64,000 nt of DNA from Cognatilysobacter tabacisoli (GCF_003586305.1 NZ_QXJI01000001.1:1-64000); one strand, 5' to 3'. Numbered from the stretch's first letter, positions 52,987 through 61,748 are shown. Program-made: numbers and translations. Notes: a model not told the origin generated them from the letters alone.

Positions 52987-53487
52987 TCACGTTCGCAGCC
53001 GCGCGTCGATCGCGAGCCCCTCGCAGTCGAGGACCTCGATCCGTCCGTGCATCGCGTGCGAGGTGTTGAGCAGCAGGTTCCATTCGCGCGGGCACAGCGC
53101 ACTGGGCACGCGCAGCGCAACGGAGCGCCCCGACGCCGCCCATTCGTCGCCGACCTGCTGCACCTCCGCCCGGTACGGGCGCTCGCGCCAACGCGCCGGC
53201 GGCGACGCGAGCGTCTCGACCAGTTCGCCGGGGATGCGGCCGACGAGCAGCCGCAGGTCCGGCTCGGTCGCTCCTTCCAGGTGGGCGAGGAACTCCAGCA
53301 TCGCCGCCGCGGCCGATGTCGCCGCGTAGCCGACGTTCGCCTCGCGCGTGCTCCAGCGCCCGTCGCGCCGCTGCGGGCGGGTGAAGCCGTCCTCGGCGTC
53401 CTTCGCGGTCGAGACGCGGTAGATCACGACCGCGTCGTCGGCCTGTTCGCTGGCGGCGGCATCGCGCCCGTCGCGGGCCTCGGTCAT
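52987..53487 (-). CDS. RES-domain protein (NAD-targeting toxin family)
   Basis: A 166-residue protein that is almost all RES domain. The conserved Arg, Glu and Ser are in IYRVS (Arg24), GRWSTREANVGYAATSAAAAMLEFLAHLEG split over residues 42-71 (Glu65) and SGRSVALRVPSALCPREWN (Ser122 or Ser129). RES proteins degrade or phosphorolyse NAD and act as toxins with Xre/DUF2384 antitoxins. No such antitoxin gene is near. Instead its ATG overlaps the stop of a small lipoprotein gene by 4 bp (53484-53487). Its activity and any control are thus open. Confidence 0.82.
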   Translation of the reverse strand: MTEARDGRDAAASEQADDAVVIYRVSTAKDAEDGFTRPQRRDGRWSTREANVGYAATSAAAAMLEFLAHLEGATEPDLRLLVGRIPGELVETLASPPARWRERPYRAEVQQVGDEWAASGRSVALRVPSALCPREWNLLLNTSHAMHGRIEVLDCEGLAIDARLRT

Positions 53488-53867
53488 GGCGGCGTCGTCT
53501 CGTCGACCGGCGGCTCCTTCGGCGGAGGGTTCGTCATAGGCGCGTCGACGTTCTGTTCGGGATCGACGCCATCGCGCGGCACCGTCGCGGGCGCGGCCAC
53601 CGGCGGCGGCGACACCGCGGCGCGGATGCGGCAGTCGTCGAGCGCCTGGCCGGTCAGGCCGGTGCAGTCGACCGGCGGGGTGGCCTGCGGCGCCGTGGCC
53701 GGCGGCGTTTCCGGAATCACGGTGCTCGCGGTGTCCGGCGATGACGACGACGCGCCGGTATCGGCGTTCGGCGGCGGGGCGTCGCGGCGGTCGCAGGCCG
53801 CGGTCGACAGCGCGACCAGGCAGGCGAGCAGCAGCAGTCGGGGCGAACGGGCAGGGGAGGTGTTCAT
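53484..53867 (-). CDS. Small Pro-rich putative lipoprotein, coupled to the RES gene
   Basis: A 127-residue product with a hydrophobic leader and a lipobox-like LSTAACDRR (Cys25), then a Ser/Pro/Ala-rich linker, and a middle part with a Cys pair (PVDCTGLTGQALDDCRI). The C-terminus is again Pro-rich (NPPPKEPPVDETTPP). It has no helix-turn-helix and is not an antitoxin of the known type. The ATGA overlap with the RES gene shows translational coupling. Function unknown. Confidence 0.65.
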   Translation of the reverse strand: MNTSPARSPRLLLLACLVALSTAACDRRDAPPPNADTGASSSSPDTASTVIPETPPATAPQATPPVDCTGLTGQALDDCRIRAAVSPPPVAAPATVPRDGVDPEQNVDAPMTNPPPKEPPVDETTPP

Positions 53868-54073
53868 GGAGCGCTCCTTGATCGATCGAGGCGGTTCGCC
53901 TCAGCGGGGCTCGTGCACGCGGGGCATCATTCCGCCCCGGCGTCCGGCAGCCTACTGCGCAGGCACGTGAACGATCTGCGTGCAGACGCTGCAACCCGTG
54001 CCGCCGCGCTCAGCACCATGAACGCGCGCACGGCCCCGCTCGGCAGCCGTCGTCGCCATCGCCCGCGACGCGT

Positions 54074-55276
54074 TCACGGCCCGGGCGCGCCCTCGGCCGC
54101 GCCGTCCGCCGCGGCCTCCGCGAGCGTCGGCCGCGCCTTGTCGCGCTGCACTTCCTTCGCGATCGCCGGCAGCGTGGCCGGGTCGATCAGGCCCAGCGAG
54201 GCGGCGTGCTCCGCGGCCGCGAGGCTGTCGCGTACGCGCAGCATCGGCACGCGGGTGCCGGCGACGCGCTCGATGTGCGCGTCGACGCCGGCATCGAACG
54301 GGCTGTCGCGGTCCGGGTCGACGTCGCGGATGTAGATCGCCGCGATGCGCTCGCCGAACTCCTGCGCCGCTTCGGCGTAGAGCTCGGCGTCGGCCTGGCC
54401 GGAGTCGCCGAGCAGCACCCAGCGCAGCTGCGGCATCCGCTGGATCAGCTCGCGCGCGCGCTCGAGCTTGTGGCCGTGGCCGGTGGTCTTGATGAACTTG
54501 CCATCGTCCGTGCCCAGGTCGCGCAGGAAGATCGGGCCGGCGGGGATCGCGTTGAGCTCGAGGAAGTCGTCCAGCAGGTCGTACAGGTTCCACGGCGAAC
54601 TCGACACGTAGAACACCGGGTTGCGCCCCGCGCGATCGGCCCCGCCCTGCAGCGCGGCGTACAGCGCCGCCACGCCCTGCAGCGGCTTGCGCGTGCGCGC
54701 GTTGTGCAGGAACGTCAGCTGCGCGGCGGTCTTCCAGTCGGTCACGCCGCTGTGCAGCACCGTGTCGTCGATGTCGGAGATGATCCCCAGGCGCGACGAC
54801 GGCGACACCTGCAGCACCGGCTGCTCGGTCATCAGCGTGCCGTCGGCCAGCGACACGCTGGCGTTGTCCCACGGCGCGTCGCTCGCGCCCGCGGTCGGGC
54901 GCAGGTGGACGCGGTAGTAGCCCTCGTGGTCGGTCACCGTGTCGGCGGCCGCGTCGCGGAAGCGCACCCGCAGCGCGACGCCCGGCACTTCGTCGCTCTC
55001 GAAGCGGCGGTAGGTGTTGAGCAGGTTGTCCCACCAGCCGTCCTGTTCGGTCGGGCCGCCCAGCGGCGGCTCGGCGAGCACGCGGCCGGTAAGTTCGACG
55101 CCGTCGTCGTCGACGAAGCTTCGGTACGTGGCGATGTGACGCGGGCGATCGAAGCGCAGCCGCGCGCGCAGTCGGCTGCGCGCGGCATCGAGGTGGTCGT
55201 CGGCGTCGATGACCTGCTCGCGCAGGAAGCGCGCGACGTGGTCGGGCCAGCGCGGTGGCGTGCTCGGCGCGGACAT
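54074..55276 (-). CDS. App1-type phosphatase (DUF2183)
   Basis: A 400-residue protein. The phosphatase core carries GIISDIDDTVLHSGVTDW (DxDxT), PVFYVSSSPWNLYDLL, KLERARELIQRMP and LLGDSGQADAELY, the motifs of the App1 family of yeast Mg-dependent phosphatidate phosphatase. The N-terminal part has a beta-rich domain (VELTGRVL, YYRVHLRP). No signal peptide, so cytoplasmic; phosphatidate or a related phospholipid is the likely substrate. It is divergent from the bufferin operon, 222 bp away. Confidence 0.85.
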   Translation of the reverse strand: MSAPSTPPRWPDHVARFLREQVIDADDHLDAARSRLRARLRFDRPRHIATYRSFVDDDGVELTGRVLAEPPLGGPTEQDGWWDNLLNTYRRFESDEVPGVALRVRFRDAAADTVTDHEGYYRVHLRPTAGASDAPWDNASVSLADGTLMTEQPVLQVSPSSRLGIISDIDDTVLHSGVTDWKTAAQLTFLHNARTRKPLQGVAALYAALQGGADRAGRNPVFYVSSSPWNLYDLLDDFLELNAIPAGPIFLRDLGTDDGKFIKTTGHGHKLERARELIQRMPQLRWVLLGDSGQADAELYAEAAQEFGERIAAIYIRDVDPDRDSPFDAGVDAHIERVAGTRVPMLRVRDSLAAAEHAASLGLIDPATLPAIAKEVQRDKARPTLAEAAADGAAEGAPGP

Positions 55277-55395
55277 GCGCCCTCCGGTTCGGCAGCGGGG
55301 CGGGCAGTGTTGGGGCCGCACGGCCAAGGCGGCGTGAGTGCACCGCCTGGCGGGTGGCTCCCGGTGCCGTCGCGTGGTGGTGCCGCGGTGCCGAT

Positions 55396-55421
55396 GTAAC
55401 CGTCCGCCCCCTCGCGGCGAA
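55396..55421 (+). promoter_or_regulatory. ECF-type promoter of the bufferin operon
   Basis: GTAACC (55396-55401), 16-bp spacer, CGAA (55418-55421), 77 nt upstream of bufA. This is the pattern described for Caulobacter SigF, the ECF factor paired with NrsF, and the operon encodes such a pair itself, so autoregulation is likely. Confidence 0.75.
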
Positions 55422-55498
55422 GTGTCCCTGTGAGAGGCAGGCGGATGCGCGATCGGCGCGCCGGCGACGCCGCTCCACCCACACGAAGGAGATCCGCC

Positions 55499-55822
55499 AT
55501 GGCCCACCGCATCAACGCCGTTCCTGCCCTTGCCCTCGCTGCTGCCCTCGGCTCCGCACTGGCGGTGGCCGCCGTGCCCGTCCACGCCGCGGGCGGCGCC
55601 AAGCAGGAAAAGTGCTACGGCGTGTCGCTCGCCGGCAAGAACGACTGCGCCGCCGGCCCCGGCACGACCTGCGCCGGCACCTCGAAGACCGACTACCAGG
55701 CGAACGCGTGGAAGCACGTCCCGGCGGGTACCTGCACGAAGACCCCATCGCAGACCTCGCCGACCGGCTTCGGCCAGCTGGCGGCGTTCAAGGGCAAGCC
55801 GGCGTCCGGCAAGGCGATGTGA
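55499..55822 (+). CDS. bufA: Bufferin precursor (DUF2282, BufA1 family)
   Basis: A 107-residue RiPP precursor with a signal peptide (cleavage near PVHAAGG). The mature part has four Cys: [14 protein letters not shown] (39, 50), TTCAGTS (58) and PAGTCTK (79), with WKHVP before the last. This is the DUF2282 pattern; in characterised bufferins Cys residues are converted to thiooxazoles by the MNIO enzyme and the product binds copper in the periplasm. GAAGGAG 8 nt upstream fixes the start. The bufB gene overlaps its stop by 4 bp. An ECF promoter precedes it. Confidence 0.9.
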   Translation: MAHRINAVPALALAAALGSALAVAAVPVHAAGGAKQEKCYGVSLAGKNDCAAGPGTTCAGTSKTDYQANAWKHVPAGTCTKTPSQTSPTGFGQLAAFKGKPASGKAM

Positions 55823-56739
55823 GCGACGGCGGAGACGGCACGGTGCGCATATCGACCTCCCCATGCGTCGCGTCGTCCCTGCGCGATGCCGGCCTGCCCG
55901 CGCAGGCCGGCATCGGATTCAAGCCACGGCACTACGGCGCGCTGAGCGAAGACCCTCAACCGCCCGGGTTCATCGAGGTCCACGCCGAGAACTACCTGGG
56001 CGCCGGGGGCCTGCCGCATGCGCAGCTTGCCGCGCTGGCCGGGCGCGTGCCGCTGTCGGTGCACGGCGTGGGCCTGTCGATCGGCGGCGAACAGCTGGAT
56101 GTGTCGCACCTCGACCGCATCGCCGCGCTGCTGTCGCGGTACCCGGCGGCGTCGTTCTCCGAGCACCTGGCGTGGTCGACGCACGACGGCCGGTTCTTCG
56201 GCGACCTGCTGCCCTTTCCATATGACGACGCGGCGTTGAGCCGCGTCTGCCGTCACGTGACGCGGGTGCAGGAACGAATCGGTCACCGCATGCTGCTGGA
56301 GAACCCGAGCACCTACCTGGCGTATGCCGCGAGCTCGCTCGAGGAGCCGCAGTTCCTCGCCGAGGTCGTCGCCCGCACCGGCTGCGGGCTGCTGCTCGAT
56401 CTCAACAACGTCCACGTCTCGTGCCACAACCTTGGGCGCGACGCGCGCGCCTACCTAGCTGCGCTGCCGCTGCACCAGGTCGGTGAGATCCACTTGGCCG
56501 GGCACGCCGTCGAGGCGCTCGACGGCGCCGCGACGCTGCTGGTCGACGACCACGGTTCACCCGTGCGCGACGCGGTGTGGGCCCTGTATGCGGAGGTGAT
56601 CGCGGCGATCGGTCCGGTGCCGACGCTGATCGAGTGGGACACCGACGTGCCCGATTACGCCGTGCTGCGCGCGCAGGCGCGGCGCGCGCAGGCAGTGCTC
56701 GACGCCTCGCGCAGCACCGACCGGACGTTGGCGGCATGA
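55819..56739 (+). CDS. bufB: MNIO-family bufferin-modifying enzyme (DUF692)
   Basis: A 306-residue TIM-barrel multinuclear non-heme iron oxidase. Candidate metal ligands stand in the usual order: EVHAENY (Glu57), [10 protein letters not shown] (His82), SEHLAW (His116), LENPSTY (Glu161), DLNNVHVS (Asp195, Asn197, His199), GEIHLAGH (His225, His229) and IEWDTD (Glu272, Asp274). It should modify Cys of BufA. The GTG at 55819 overlaps the bufA stop (ATGTGA); a second GTG at 55843 is possible. The next gene starts by ATGA overlap. The N-terminal 25 residues are probably not part of the barrel. Confidence 0.93.
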   Translation: MSDGGDGTVRISTSPCVASSLRDAGLPAQAGIGFKPRHYGALSEDPQPPGFIEVHAENYLGAGGLPHAQLAALAGRVPLSVHGVGLSIGGEQLDVSHLDRIAALLSRYPAASFSEHLAWSTHDGRFFGDLLPFPYDDAALSRVCRHVTRVQERIGHRMLLENPSTYLAYAASSLEEPQFLAEVVARTGCGLLLDLNNVHVSCHNLGRDARAYLAALPLHQVGEIHLAGHAVEALDGAATLLVDDHGSPVRDAVWALYAEVIAAIGPVPTLIEWDTDVPDYAVLRAQARRAQAVLDASRSTDRTLAA

Positions 56740-57527
56740 GTGCCGCGCGCGTCCTCGCCGACGTGGCGGCAGCGCTGTGCGCGCCGGAGCGCGCCGTTCC
56801 CGCGGTGCTGTGCGCGCCGTCCCCGGCGCAGCGCGAACGCCGCTTCGCCGTGCACCGCAACACCTTCGTAGCCGGCCTCGTCGACGGCCTGACGGCGTCG
56901 TTCCCGGTCACGCGAATGCTGCTGGGCGACGCGTTTTTCCGCGCGATGGCGCGGGAGTGCGTCCTCGCCGCGCCGCCGCGCTCGCCTGTGCTGATCGAGT
57001 ACGCCCAGCACTTCCCGGCCTTCGTCGCCGAATATGGCCCCGCTGCGGGCGTGCCGTACGTGGCCGCCGTCGCGCGGCTGGAAGCAATGCGCGTGGCCGC
57101 GTTTAGCGCGGCGGATGCCGAGCCCCTGACGCCGGCCGCGTTCGCGCCTTGGCTTGCCGACCCGTCGCGGCTGGCGGCGCTGCGGCTCGCGCTGCACCCG
57201 GCCGCGTCGTGCCGTCGCTTCGACCACGCCGCCGTGTCGCTGTGGCGCGCGCATCCGGCCAACGGCGCGCCGGACCTGGACACCCTCGCCGCGATCGACG
57301 TGGACGCCAGGGAAGACGCGCTGGTGACCCGGCCGCGCTGGGACGTCTCGGTCGACCCGCTGCCCGCCGGCGCGATCGCGCTGCTCGACGCGCTGCGCGA
57401 CGGCGCGCAGCTCGGTGACGCATTCGCCGCTGCACGCGCCGACGGCGACTCAATCGACGACGGCGCGCTGTTCGGCGTGCTGATCCGGCCCGGCGTGATT
57501 GCCGGCTTCCTGACTTCCGTGGAGTGA
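56736..57527 (+). CDS. bufC: Bufferin accessory protein (DUF2063)
   Basis: A 263-residue cytoplasmic protein of DUF2063. The N-terminal RFAVHRNTFVAGLVDGLTASFPVTRMLLGDAFF and ARECVLAAPPRSPVLIEYAQHFPAFV (in parts) are the conserved helical block, and the C-terminal half is beta-rich. It is known to partner DUF692 enzymes, recruiting the precursor to the MNIO core. Its start overlaps the bufB stop (ATGA) and bufD begins 4 bp after it, so strict co-translation is expected. Confidence 0.9.
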   Translation: MSAARVLADVAAALCAPERAVPAVLCAPSPAQRERRFAVHRNTFVAGLVDGLTASFPVTRMLLGDAFFRAMARECVLAAPPRSPVLIEYAQHFPAFVAEYGPAAGVPYVAAVARLEAMRVAAFSAADAEPLTPAAFAPWLADPSRLAALRLALHPAASCRRFDHAAVSLWRAHPANGAPDLDTLAAIDVDAREDALVTRPRWDVSVDPLPAGAIALLDALRDGAQLGDAFAAARADGDSIDDGALFGVLIRPGVIAGFLTSVE

Positions 57528-57531
57528 GGCC

Positions 57532-58062
57532 ATGAGTACGACCGTTCCGACCGCGACGCCGCGCTTGGGTCTTCCGATCGCCGCGGCACGCGCGGCGATC
57601 CGGCGGCTGCATGCCGCTTTCGCGCGCATCCCGCACGCCGCCATCGCGCTGCTCGCGCGCTTTTCGCTCGCGGTCACGTTCTGGGTGTCCGGCCAGACCA
57701 AGATCGAAGGGCTTGTGCTCGACCCGATCGGCGGCACCGTGGCGCTCGGCGTGCCGCGCGTGGCGGACGGCGCGGTCGAGCTGTTCCGCAGCGAATACGC
57801 GCTGCCCCTCCTGCCGCCCGAGCCGGCGACGCAGCTGGCGGCGGTCGCCGAGCACGTGCTGCCGCTGCTGCTCCTCGTCGGGCTGGCCACCCGCCTGTCC
57901 GCGCTGGGGCTGCTGGTGATGACCCTGGTCATCCAGCTGTTCGTCTACCCCGATGCCTACGCCACGCACGGGCTGTGGGCCGCGCTGATGCTGTACCTGA
58001 TGGCGCGCGGTCCGGGTGCGGTGTCGCTCGACCACCTGCTGGCGCGGCGCGGCGGGGGGTGA
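57532..58062 (+). CDS. bufD: DoxX family membrane protein of the bufferin operon
   Basis: A 176-residue inner-membrane protein with four hydrophobic segments. IALLARFSLAVTFWVSGQTKIEG is the DoxX start (in part RFSLAVTFWVSGQTK), LPLLLLVGLATRLSALGLLVMTLVI and LWAALMLYLMARG follow. DoxX-like proteins complete many bufferin operons; an electron-transfer or transport role at the membrane is suggested but not shown. 4 bp after bufC and 34 bp before the sigma gene. Confidence 0.88.
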   Translation: MSTTVPTATPRLGLPIAAARAAIRRLHAAFARIPHAAIALLARFSLAVTFWVSGQTKIEGLVLDPIGGTVALGVPRVADGAVELFRSEYALPLLPPEPATQLAAVAEHVLPLLLLVGLATRLSALGLLVMTLVIQLFVYPDAYATHGLWAALMLYLMARGPGAVSLDHLLARRGGG

Positions 58063-58096
58063 GCGCCGTGGCTGGCCGCCGTCCCGGAGCCGTCGC

Positions 58097-58762
58097 ATGA
58101 TGGCGACCATCCTTCCGTTTCCGGCACCGGAGTCGAACGCGTCCATGACGATGCCCGACGGCGCCGGATCGCCGCATCACGACGCCGCCCGCGCCGACAG
58201 CGGCGACCGGTGGGCGGCGCTGATGGTGCGCGCGCAGGACGGCGACCGGCAGGCGTACCACGCGTTGCTCGCCGCAATCGTCCCGTACCTGCGGGCGATC
58301 GCGATCCGTCATCTGGGCCGCGGCGAAGACGCCGAGGACGCCGTGCAGGAGATCCTCATCGTCATCCACGACATCCGCCACACCTACGAGGTCGGGCGAC
58401 CGTTCAAGCCATGGTTGGGGACGATCGCGTCGCGTCGCTGCATCGACCTGTTGCGTCGACGCTCGCGCCGCCTGTCGCACGAGGTGGCCAGCGAGGACGG
58501 GTTCGAGCTGCACGCGGAGCCGTCGGCCGGGCCCGACGAGGCGACCGCGCGGCAGGATGCGTCACGGGAGGTGCGCGATGCGGTCGAGCGCCTCTCGCCC
58601 AAACAGCGTGAAGCCGTGCGGATGGTGCACCTGTCCGGGCTCTCGCTCGCCGAGGCCGCGAGCCGCTCGCGGCAGAGCGTCGGATCGCTCAAGGTGGCGT
58701 GCCATCGGGCGCTGAAATCACTGAAGCAGGTCCTGGGCGACCGGGAGCACCACCATGACTGA
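58097..58762 (+). CDS. ECF sigma factor of the bufferin operon
   Basis: A 221-residue sigma-70-type factor. Region 2 is visible as AIRHLGRGEDAEDAVQEILI with VGRPFKPWLGTIASRRCIDLLRR (in parts), region 4 as LSPKQREAVRMVHLSGLSLAEAA and SVGSLKVACHRALKSL. The N-terminal extension of about 45 residues is low-complexity. CCGGAG 7-8 nt before ATG 58097 supports this start (a second ATG is next to it). It overlaps nrsF by 8 bp. The factor should read the GTAACC-N16-CGAA promoter of the operon. Confidence 0.9.
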   Translation: MMATILPFPAPESNASMTMPDGAGSPHHDAARADSGDRWAALMVRAQDGDRQAYHALLAAIVPYLRAIAIRHLGRGEDAEDAVQEILIVIHDIRHTYEVGRPFKPWLGTIASRRCIDLLRRRSRRLSHEVASEDGFELHAEPSAGPDEATARQDASREVRDAVERLSPKQREAVRMVHLSGLSLAEAASRSRQSVGSLKVACHRALKSLKQVLGDREHHHD

Positions 58763-59417
58763 CACCGACCACCTCATCGACCAGCTGGCCGCGCGCGCGC
58801 GGCCGGTCCAGCGCCTGGCATCGCCGATGCGCCGGACCGCGCTGTGGACCCTTGCCGCATCGGTCGTCATCGCGCTGATCGCACTGGCGTACGGCCCGCG
58901 CCCGGACTTCCTCCACACGCTGGCCGACGGACCCGCGCTGCTGGAGTGGACGGCGAGCATTGTCACCGGGCTGCTTGCCGCGTACGCGACGTTCCAGATC
59001 AGCGTGCCCGGGCGTTCGCCGTCGTGGGCCTGGATGCCGTTGCCCGCGCTGTTGGCGTGGCTGTTCGCAGTGGCCTGGGGCTGCGCGACTGACTTCGCCC
59101 GGCTGGGGCGCGACGCGTTCGCGATGCAGTACGGCTCGTGGGAGTGCGCGATGGCCATCACCGTGACCGGCGTGCCGCTCGGACTGGTGATGCTGCTGCT
59201 GGTGCGCCACGCCGGCGTTGTTCGGCCGGCCGCGACCGCGATGCTGGCGACCCTCAGCGCGACTGCGCTTTCGGCCGCAGGCGTGAGCCTGTACCACCAC
59301 GGCGAGAGCGCGCTGATGGTGCTGACCTGGCACGTGGGCGCGGTGGCGCTGCTGTCGCTGCTGTCGCTGGCGTTCGGCCGATCGCTGCTTGGTTGGATCG
59401 GGCACGCGCGAGGCTGA
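58755..59417 (+). CDS. nrsF: NrsF family anti-sigma factor (DUF1109)
   Basis: A 220-residue inner-membrane protein with six hydrophobic segments (first: ALWTLAASVVIALIALAY). The cytoplasmic N-terminus MTDTDHLIDQLAARARPVQRL and the overall layout match NrsF/DUF1109, which holds its ECF sigma factor at the membrane. Two Cys (110 and 131) lie on either side of a loop; in the Caulobacter protein two Cys sense metals such as chromate and cadmium. It overlaps the sigma gene by 8 bp and ends the operon. Confidence 0.9.
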   Translation: MTDTDHLIDQLAARARPVQRLASPMRRTALWTLAASVVIALIALAYGPRPDFLHTLADGPALLEWTASIVTGLLAAYATFQISVPGRSPSWAWMPLPALLAWLFAVAWGCATDFARLGRDAFAMQYGSWECAMAITVTGVPLGLVMLLLVRHAGVVRPAATAMLATLSATALSAAGVSLYHHGESALMVLTWHVGAVALLSLLSLAFGRSLLGWIGHARG

Positions 59418-59502
59418 CGGGGCACGCGGACACGGGAGGCGCCGGCGAGCGCGTCGGCCGCGATCGGCATACGCTCTGCGCTCCGCCACGACGAGGTGCA
59501 CC

Positions 59503-60510
59503 ATGGACATCCCCCGACCCACCGCCGGCAGGCAGGCGCGCTACACCCGCCGCGGCCCGGTGCCGCAGGACGTGGTCTCCGCCGATTCATTCGACGTGGC
59601 GGCGCCGGCCGCCGGCCAGGTGCTGGTCGAGGTGCTGGCAGCGCCGATCAATCCGTCCGACGTGCTGACGCTGACCGGCGACTACGGCTCGCTGCCGCCG
59701 CTGCCGGCGATCGGCGGCAACGAGGGCGTCGGCCGCGTGATCGCGACCGGCGACGGCGTGACCGCGCCGCGCGTCGGCCAGACCGTCCTGCTGCCGGTCG
59801 GCTCCGGCACTTGGAGCACGCACCTGGTGCTCGACGCGGCGACGCTGGTGCCGCTGCCCGACGGCGCCGACCCGGTGCAGCTGTCGATGCTCGCGATCAA
59901 TCCGCCGACGGCGAAGCTGCTGCTCGACGCGGTGCCGCTGCAGCCCGGCGACTGGGTGATCCAGAACGCGGCCAATTCCGCAGTCGGTGGCTACCTCGTG
60001 CAGCTGGCGAAGGCGCGCGGGCTGCGCACGGTCAACGTGGTGCGCCGCGACTCGGCGGTCGACGGCGTGCGCGCGCTCGGCGCCGACGCGGTGCTGGTCG
60101 ATGGCGACGACCTCGCCGAGCGCGTCAAGGCCGCGACCGGCGGGGCGAAGGTCGCGCTTGGCATCGACGCGGTCGGCGGCATGGCCACCGAGCGGCTGGC
60201 GCAGGCGCTCGCGCCCGGCGGCACGGTGATCAACTACGGCGCGATGGGCGGCGAGGCATGCGCGATGTCGCCGGCGTCGCTGATCTTCCGCGGCATCACC
60301 CTGCGCGGATTCTGGCTGGCGCGCTGGTTCAAGACCGTCGACGCCGGCACGCGCAACGCGCTGTTCGCCGAGCTGGTCGCGATGATCGCCGCCGGCCGCC
60401 TGCACGCGCCGGTGCACGCGACCTACGGCATCGACGCGATCCGCGAGGCGGTCGCCGCGGCCGCGGCAGGCGGGCGCAGCGGCAAGATCGTCGTCGTGCC
60501 AACCGGCTGA
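59503..60510 (+). CDS. Zinc-independent MDR family oxidoreductase (enoyl reductase-like)
   Basis: A 335-residue medium-chain dehydrogenase/reductase. APINPSDVLTLTGDYGSLPPLPAIGGNEGVG and the coenzyme loop NAANSAVGGYLVQLAKARGL (in part) are typical of the ETR1/MECR group, which reduces 2-enoyl thioesters with NADPH; no catalytic-zinc Cys/His set is present. The substrate could also be a quinone. ATG 59503 follows a GAGGTG; the frame upstream is probably untranslated. Convergent with the LysR gene. Confidence 0.85.
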   Translation: MDIPRPTAGRQARYTRRGPVPQDVVSADSFDVAAPAAGQVLVEVLAAPINPSDVLTLTGDYGSLPPLPAIGGNEGVGRVIATGDGVTAPRVGQTVLLPVGSGTWSTHLVLDAATLVPLPDGADPVQLSMLAINPPTAKLLLDAVPLQPGDWVIQNAANSAVGGYLVQLAKARGLRTVNVVRRDSAVDGVRALGADAVLVDGDDLAERVKAATGGAKVALGIDAVGGMATERLAQALAPGGTVINYGAMGGEACAMSPASLIFRGITLRGFWLARWFKTVDAGTRNALFAELVAMIAAGRLHAPVHATYGIDAIREAVAAAAAGGRSGKIVVVPTG

Positions 60511-60632
60511 TCGCCGGGCGGTCGGCGGCGGCGCTGCGGCTCGTGCCGGGCGCGTGCCGGCGCCGTGGCTGGACGAAGTGCGGCGGTGTCGCCGCTTCGC
60601 ACCCCGGCGATTGCGGGCACGGCCGGCACCTG

Positions 60633-61610
60633 TCAGTCGAGCGCCACCGTGCCCCGGCGCGGGGGCACCACGTGCACCTCGGCCGCGTGCGGTCCGCTGT
60701 CGTGGCCGTGGCGGTCGAGCCACTCGACCAGGTAATCGATGAACGCTCGCAGTTTCGGGGCGGGCAGCCGTTCGCGCGGGTACATCGCGTGCAGTAGGAG
60801 GCGCGGCCCGGACCACTCCGGCAGCACGCGCTGCAGCCGGCCGTCGGCCAGCTCGTTGGCCAGCATCGCGGCGCCCGCCATCAGGATGCCGCCGCCGGCG
60901 ACCGCGGTCTGCACCAGTGGATCGGGATCGCCGGCGATGACGCCCGGCTGCAGCTCGGCGTCGACCGTGCGGCCGTCGTCGGCGTGCAGCCGCCAGCGGT
61001 AGCCGTCGCCGCGTCGGTGGGCGCGCAGCGCGAGCGTGCGGTGCTTGGCGAGGTCCGCCGGCTCGCGCGGCGCGCCGTGCAGCGCGAGGTATCCCGGGGC
61101 GGCGTACAGCCCGAGCGACAGTCCGCACAGGCGGCGCGCGGCCAGGTCGGAGTCGGGCAGGGGGTCCGGACTCAACCGCAGCGCGAGGTCGATCTCGTGC
61201 TCGATGAGGTCGAGCCGGTCGTTGGACAGGATCAGCTCGACCTGCAGCGCCGGATGGCGCACGCCGAGTTCGGCGAGCAGCGGCGCCAGCATCGCCGTCG
61301 CCAGCGAGAACGGCACGGTCACCCGCAGCGTGCCGCGCACGGCGCCGCTGAGTTCCATCACCGCCTGCTCGGCGCCGGCCAGGTCGCCAGCGATGCGCGC
61401 GCTTCGGCTGTAGTAGAGCGCGCCGGCTTCGGTAAGCGCGAGGCGTCGCGTGGTCCGGTGAAGCAGCTGCGCGCCCAGGTGCAGTTCCAGCTCGCGCACC
61501 TTGCGGCTGACCGTCGTCTTCGGCAGCCGCAGCGCGCGAGCAGCCGCGGCGAAGCTGCCCAGCTCGGCGACCTTGAGGAAGACCAGGGTGTCGTTCGCGT
61601 TGTGGGGCAT
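60633..61610 (-). CDS. LysR family transcriptional regulator
   Basis: A 325-residue regulator. The N-terminal helix-turn-helix reads FLKVAELGSFAAAARAL-RLPKTTVSRKVRELE-LGAQLLHRTTR, and the effector domain begins around residue 90 (GTLRVTVPFSLATAM). It is divergent from the isochorismatase-like gene across 138 bp, the usual arrangement for a LysR protein and its target; the inducer is unknown. The MDR reductase at its 3-prime side faces it and could be a second target. Confidence 0.92.
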   Translation of the reverse strand: MPHNANDTLVFLKVAELGSFAAAARALRLPKTTVSRKVRELELHLGAQLLHRTTRRLALTEAGALYYSRSARIAGDLAGAEQAVMELSGAVRGTLRVTVPFSLATAMLAPLLAELGVRHPALQVELILSNDRLDLIEHEIDLALRLSPDPLPDSDLAARRLCGLSLGLYAAPGYLALHGAPREPADLAKHRTLALRAHRRGDGYRWRLHADDGRTVDAELQPGVIAGDPDPLVQTAVAGGGILMAGAAMLANELADGRLQRVLPEWSGPRLLLHAMYPRERLPAPKLRAFIDYLVEWLDRHGHDSGPHAAEVHVVPPRRGTVALD

Positions 61611-61748
61611 CGGGCGACCCGCTCGGAGGACCGGACCACGGTCGGCATGATTATTCCCGAATCGGACCCCTAATCGCGCCGCCGGCGCTGCCACAGCATC
61701 GGGGAGTGCGGAGCCGCCGGCGCCGCCCGACCCCAATGGAGCGTCCCG

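Noticed and set aside
53952-55484. Long minus-strand frame overlapping the App1 gene
   Set aside because: Different frame from the DxDxT-containing App1 frame, Arg/Ala-rich and without motifs.
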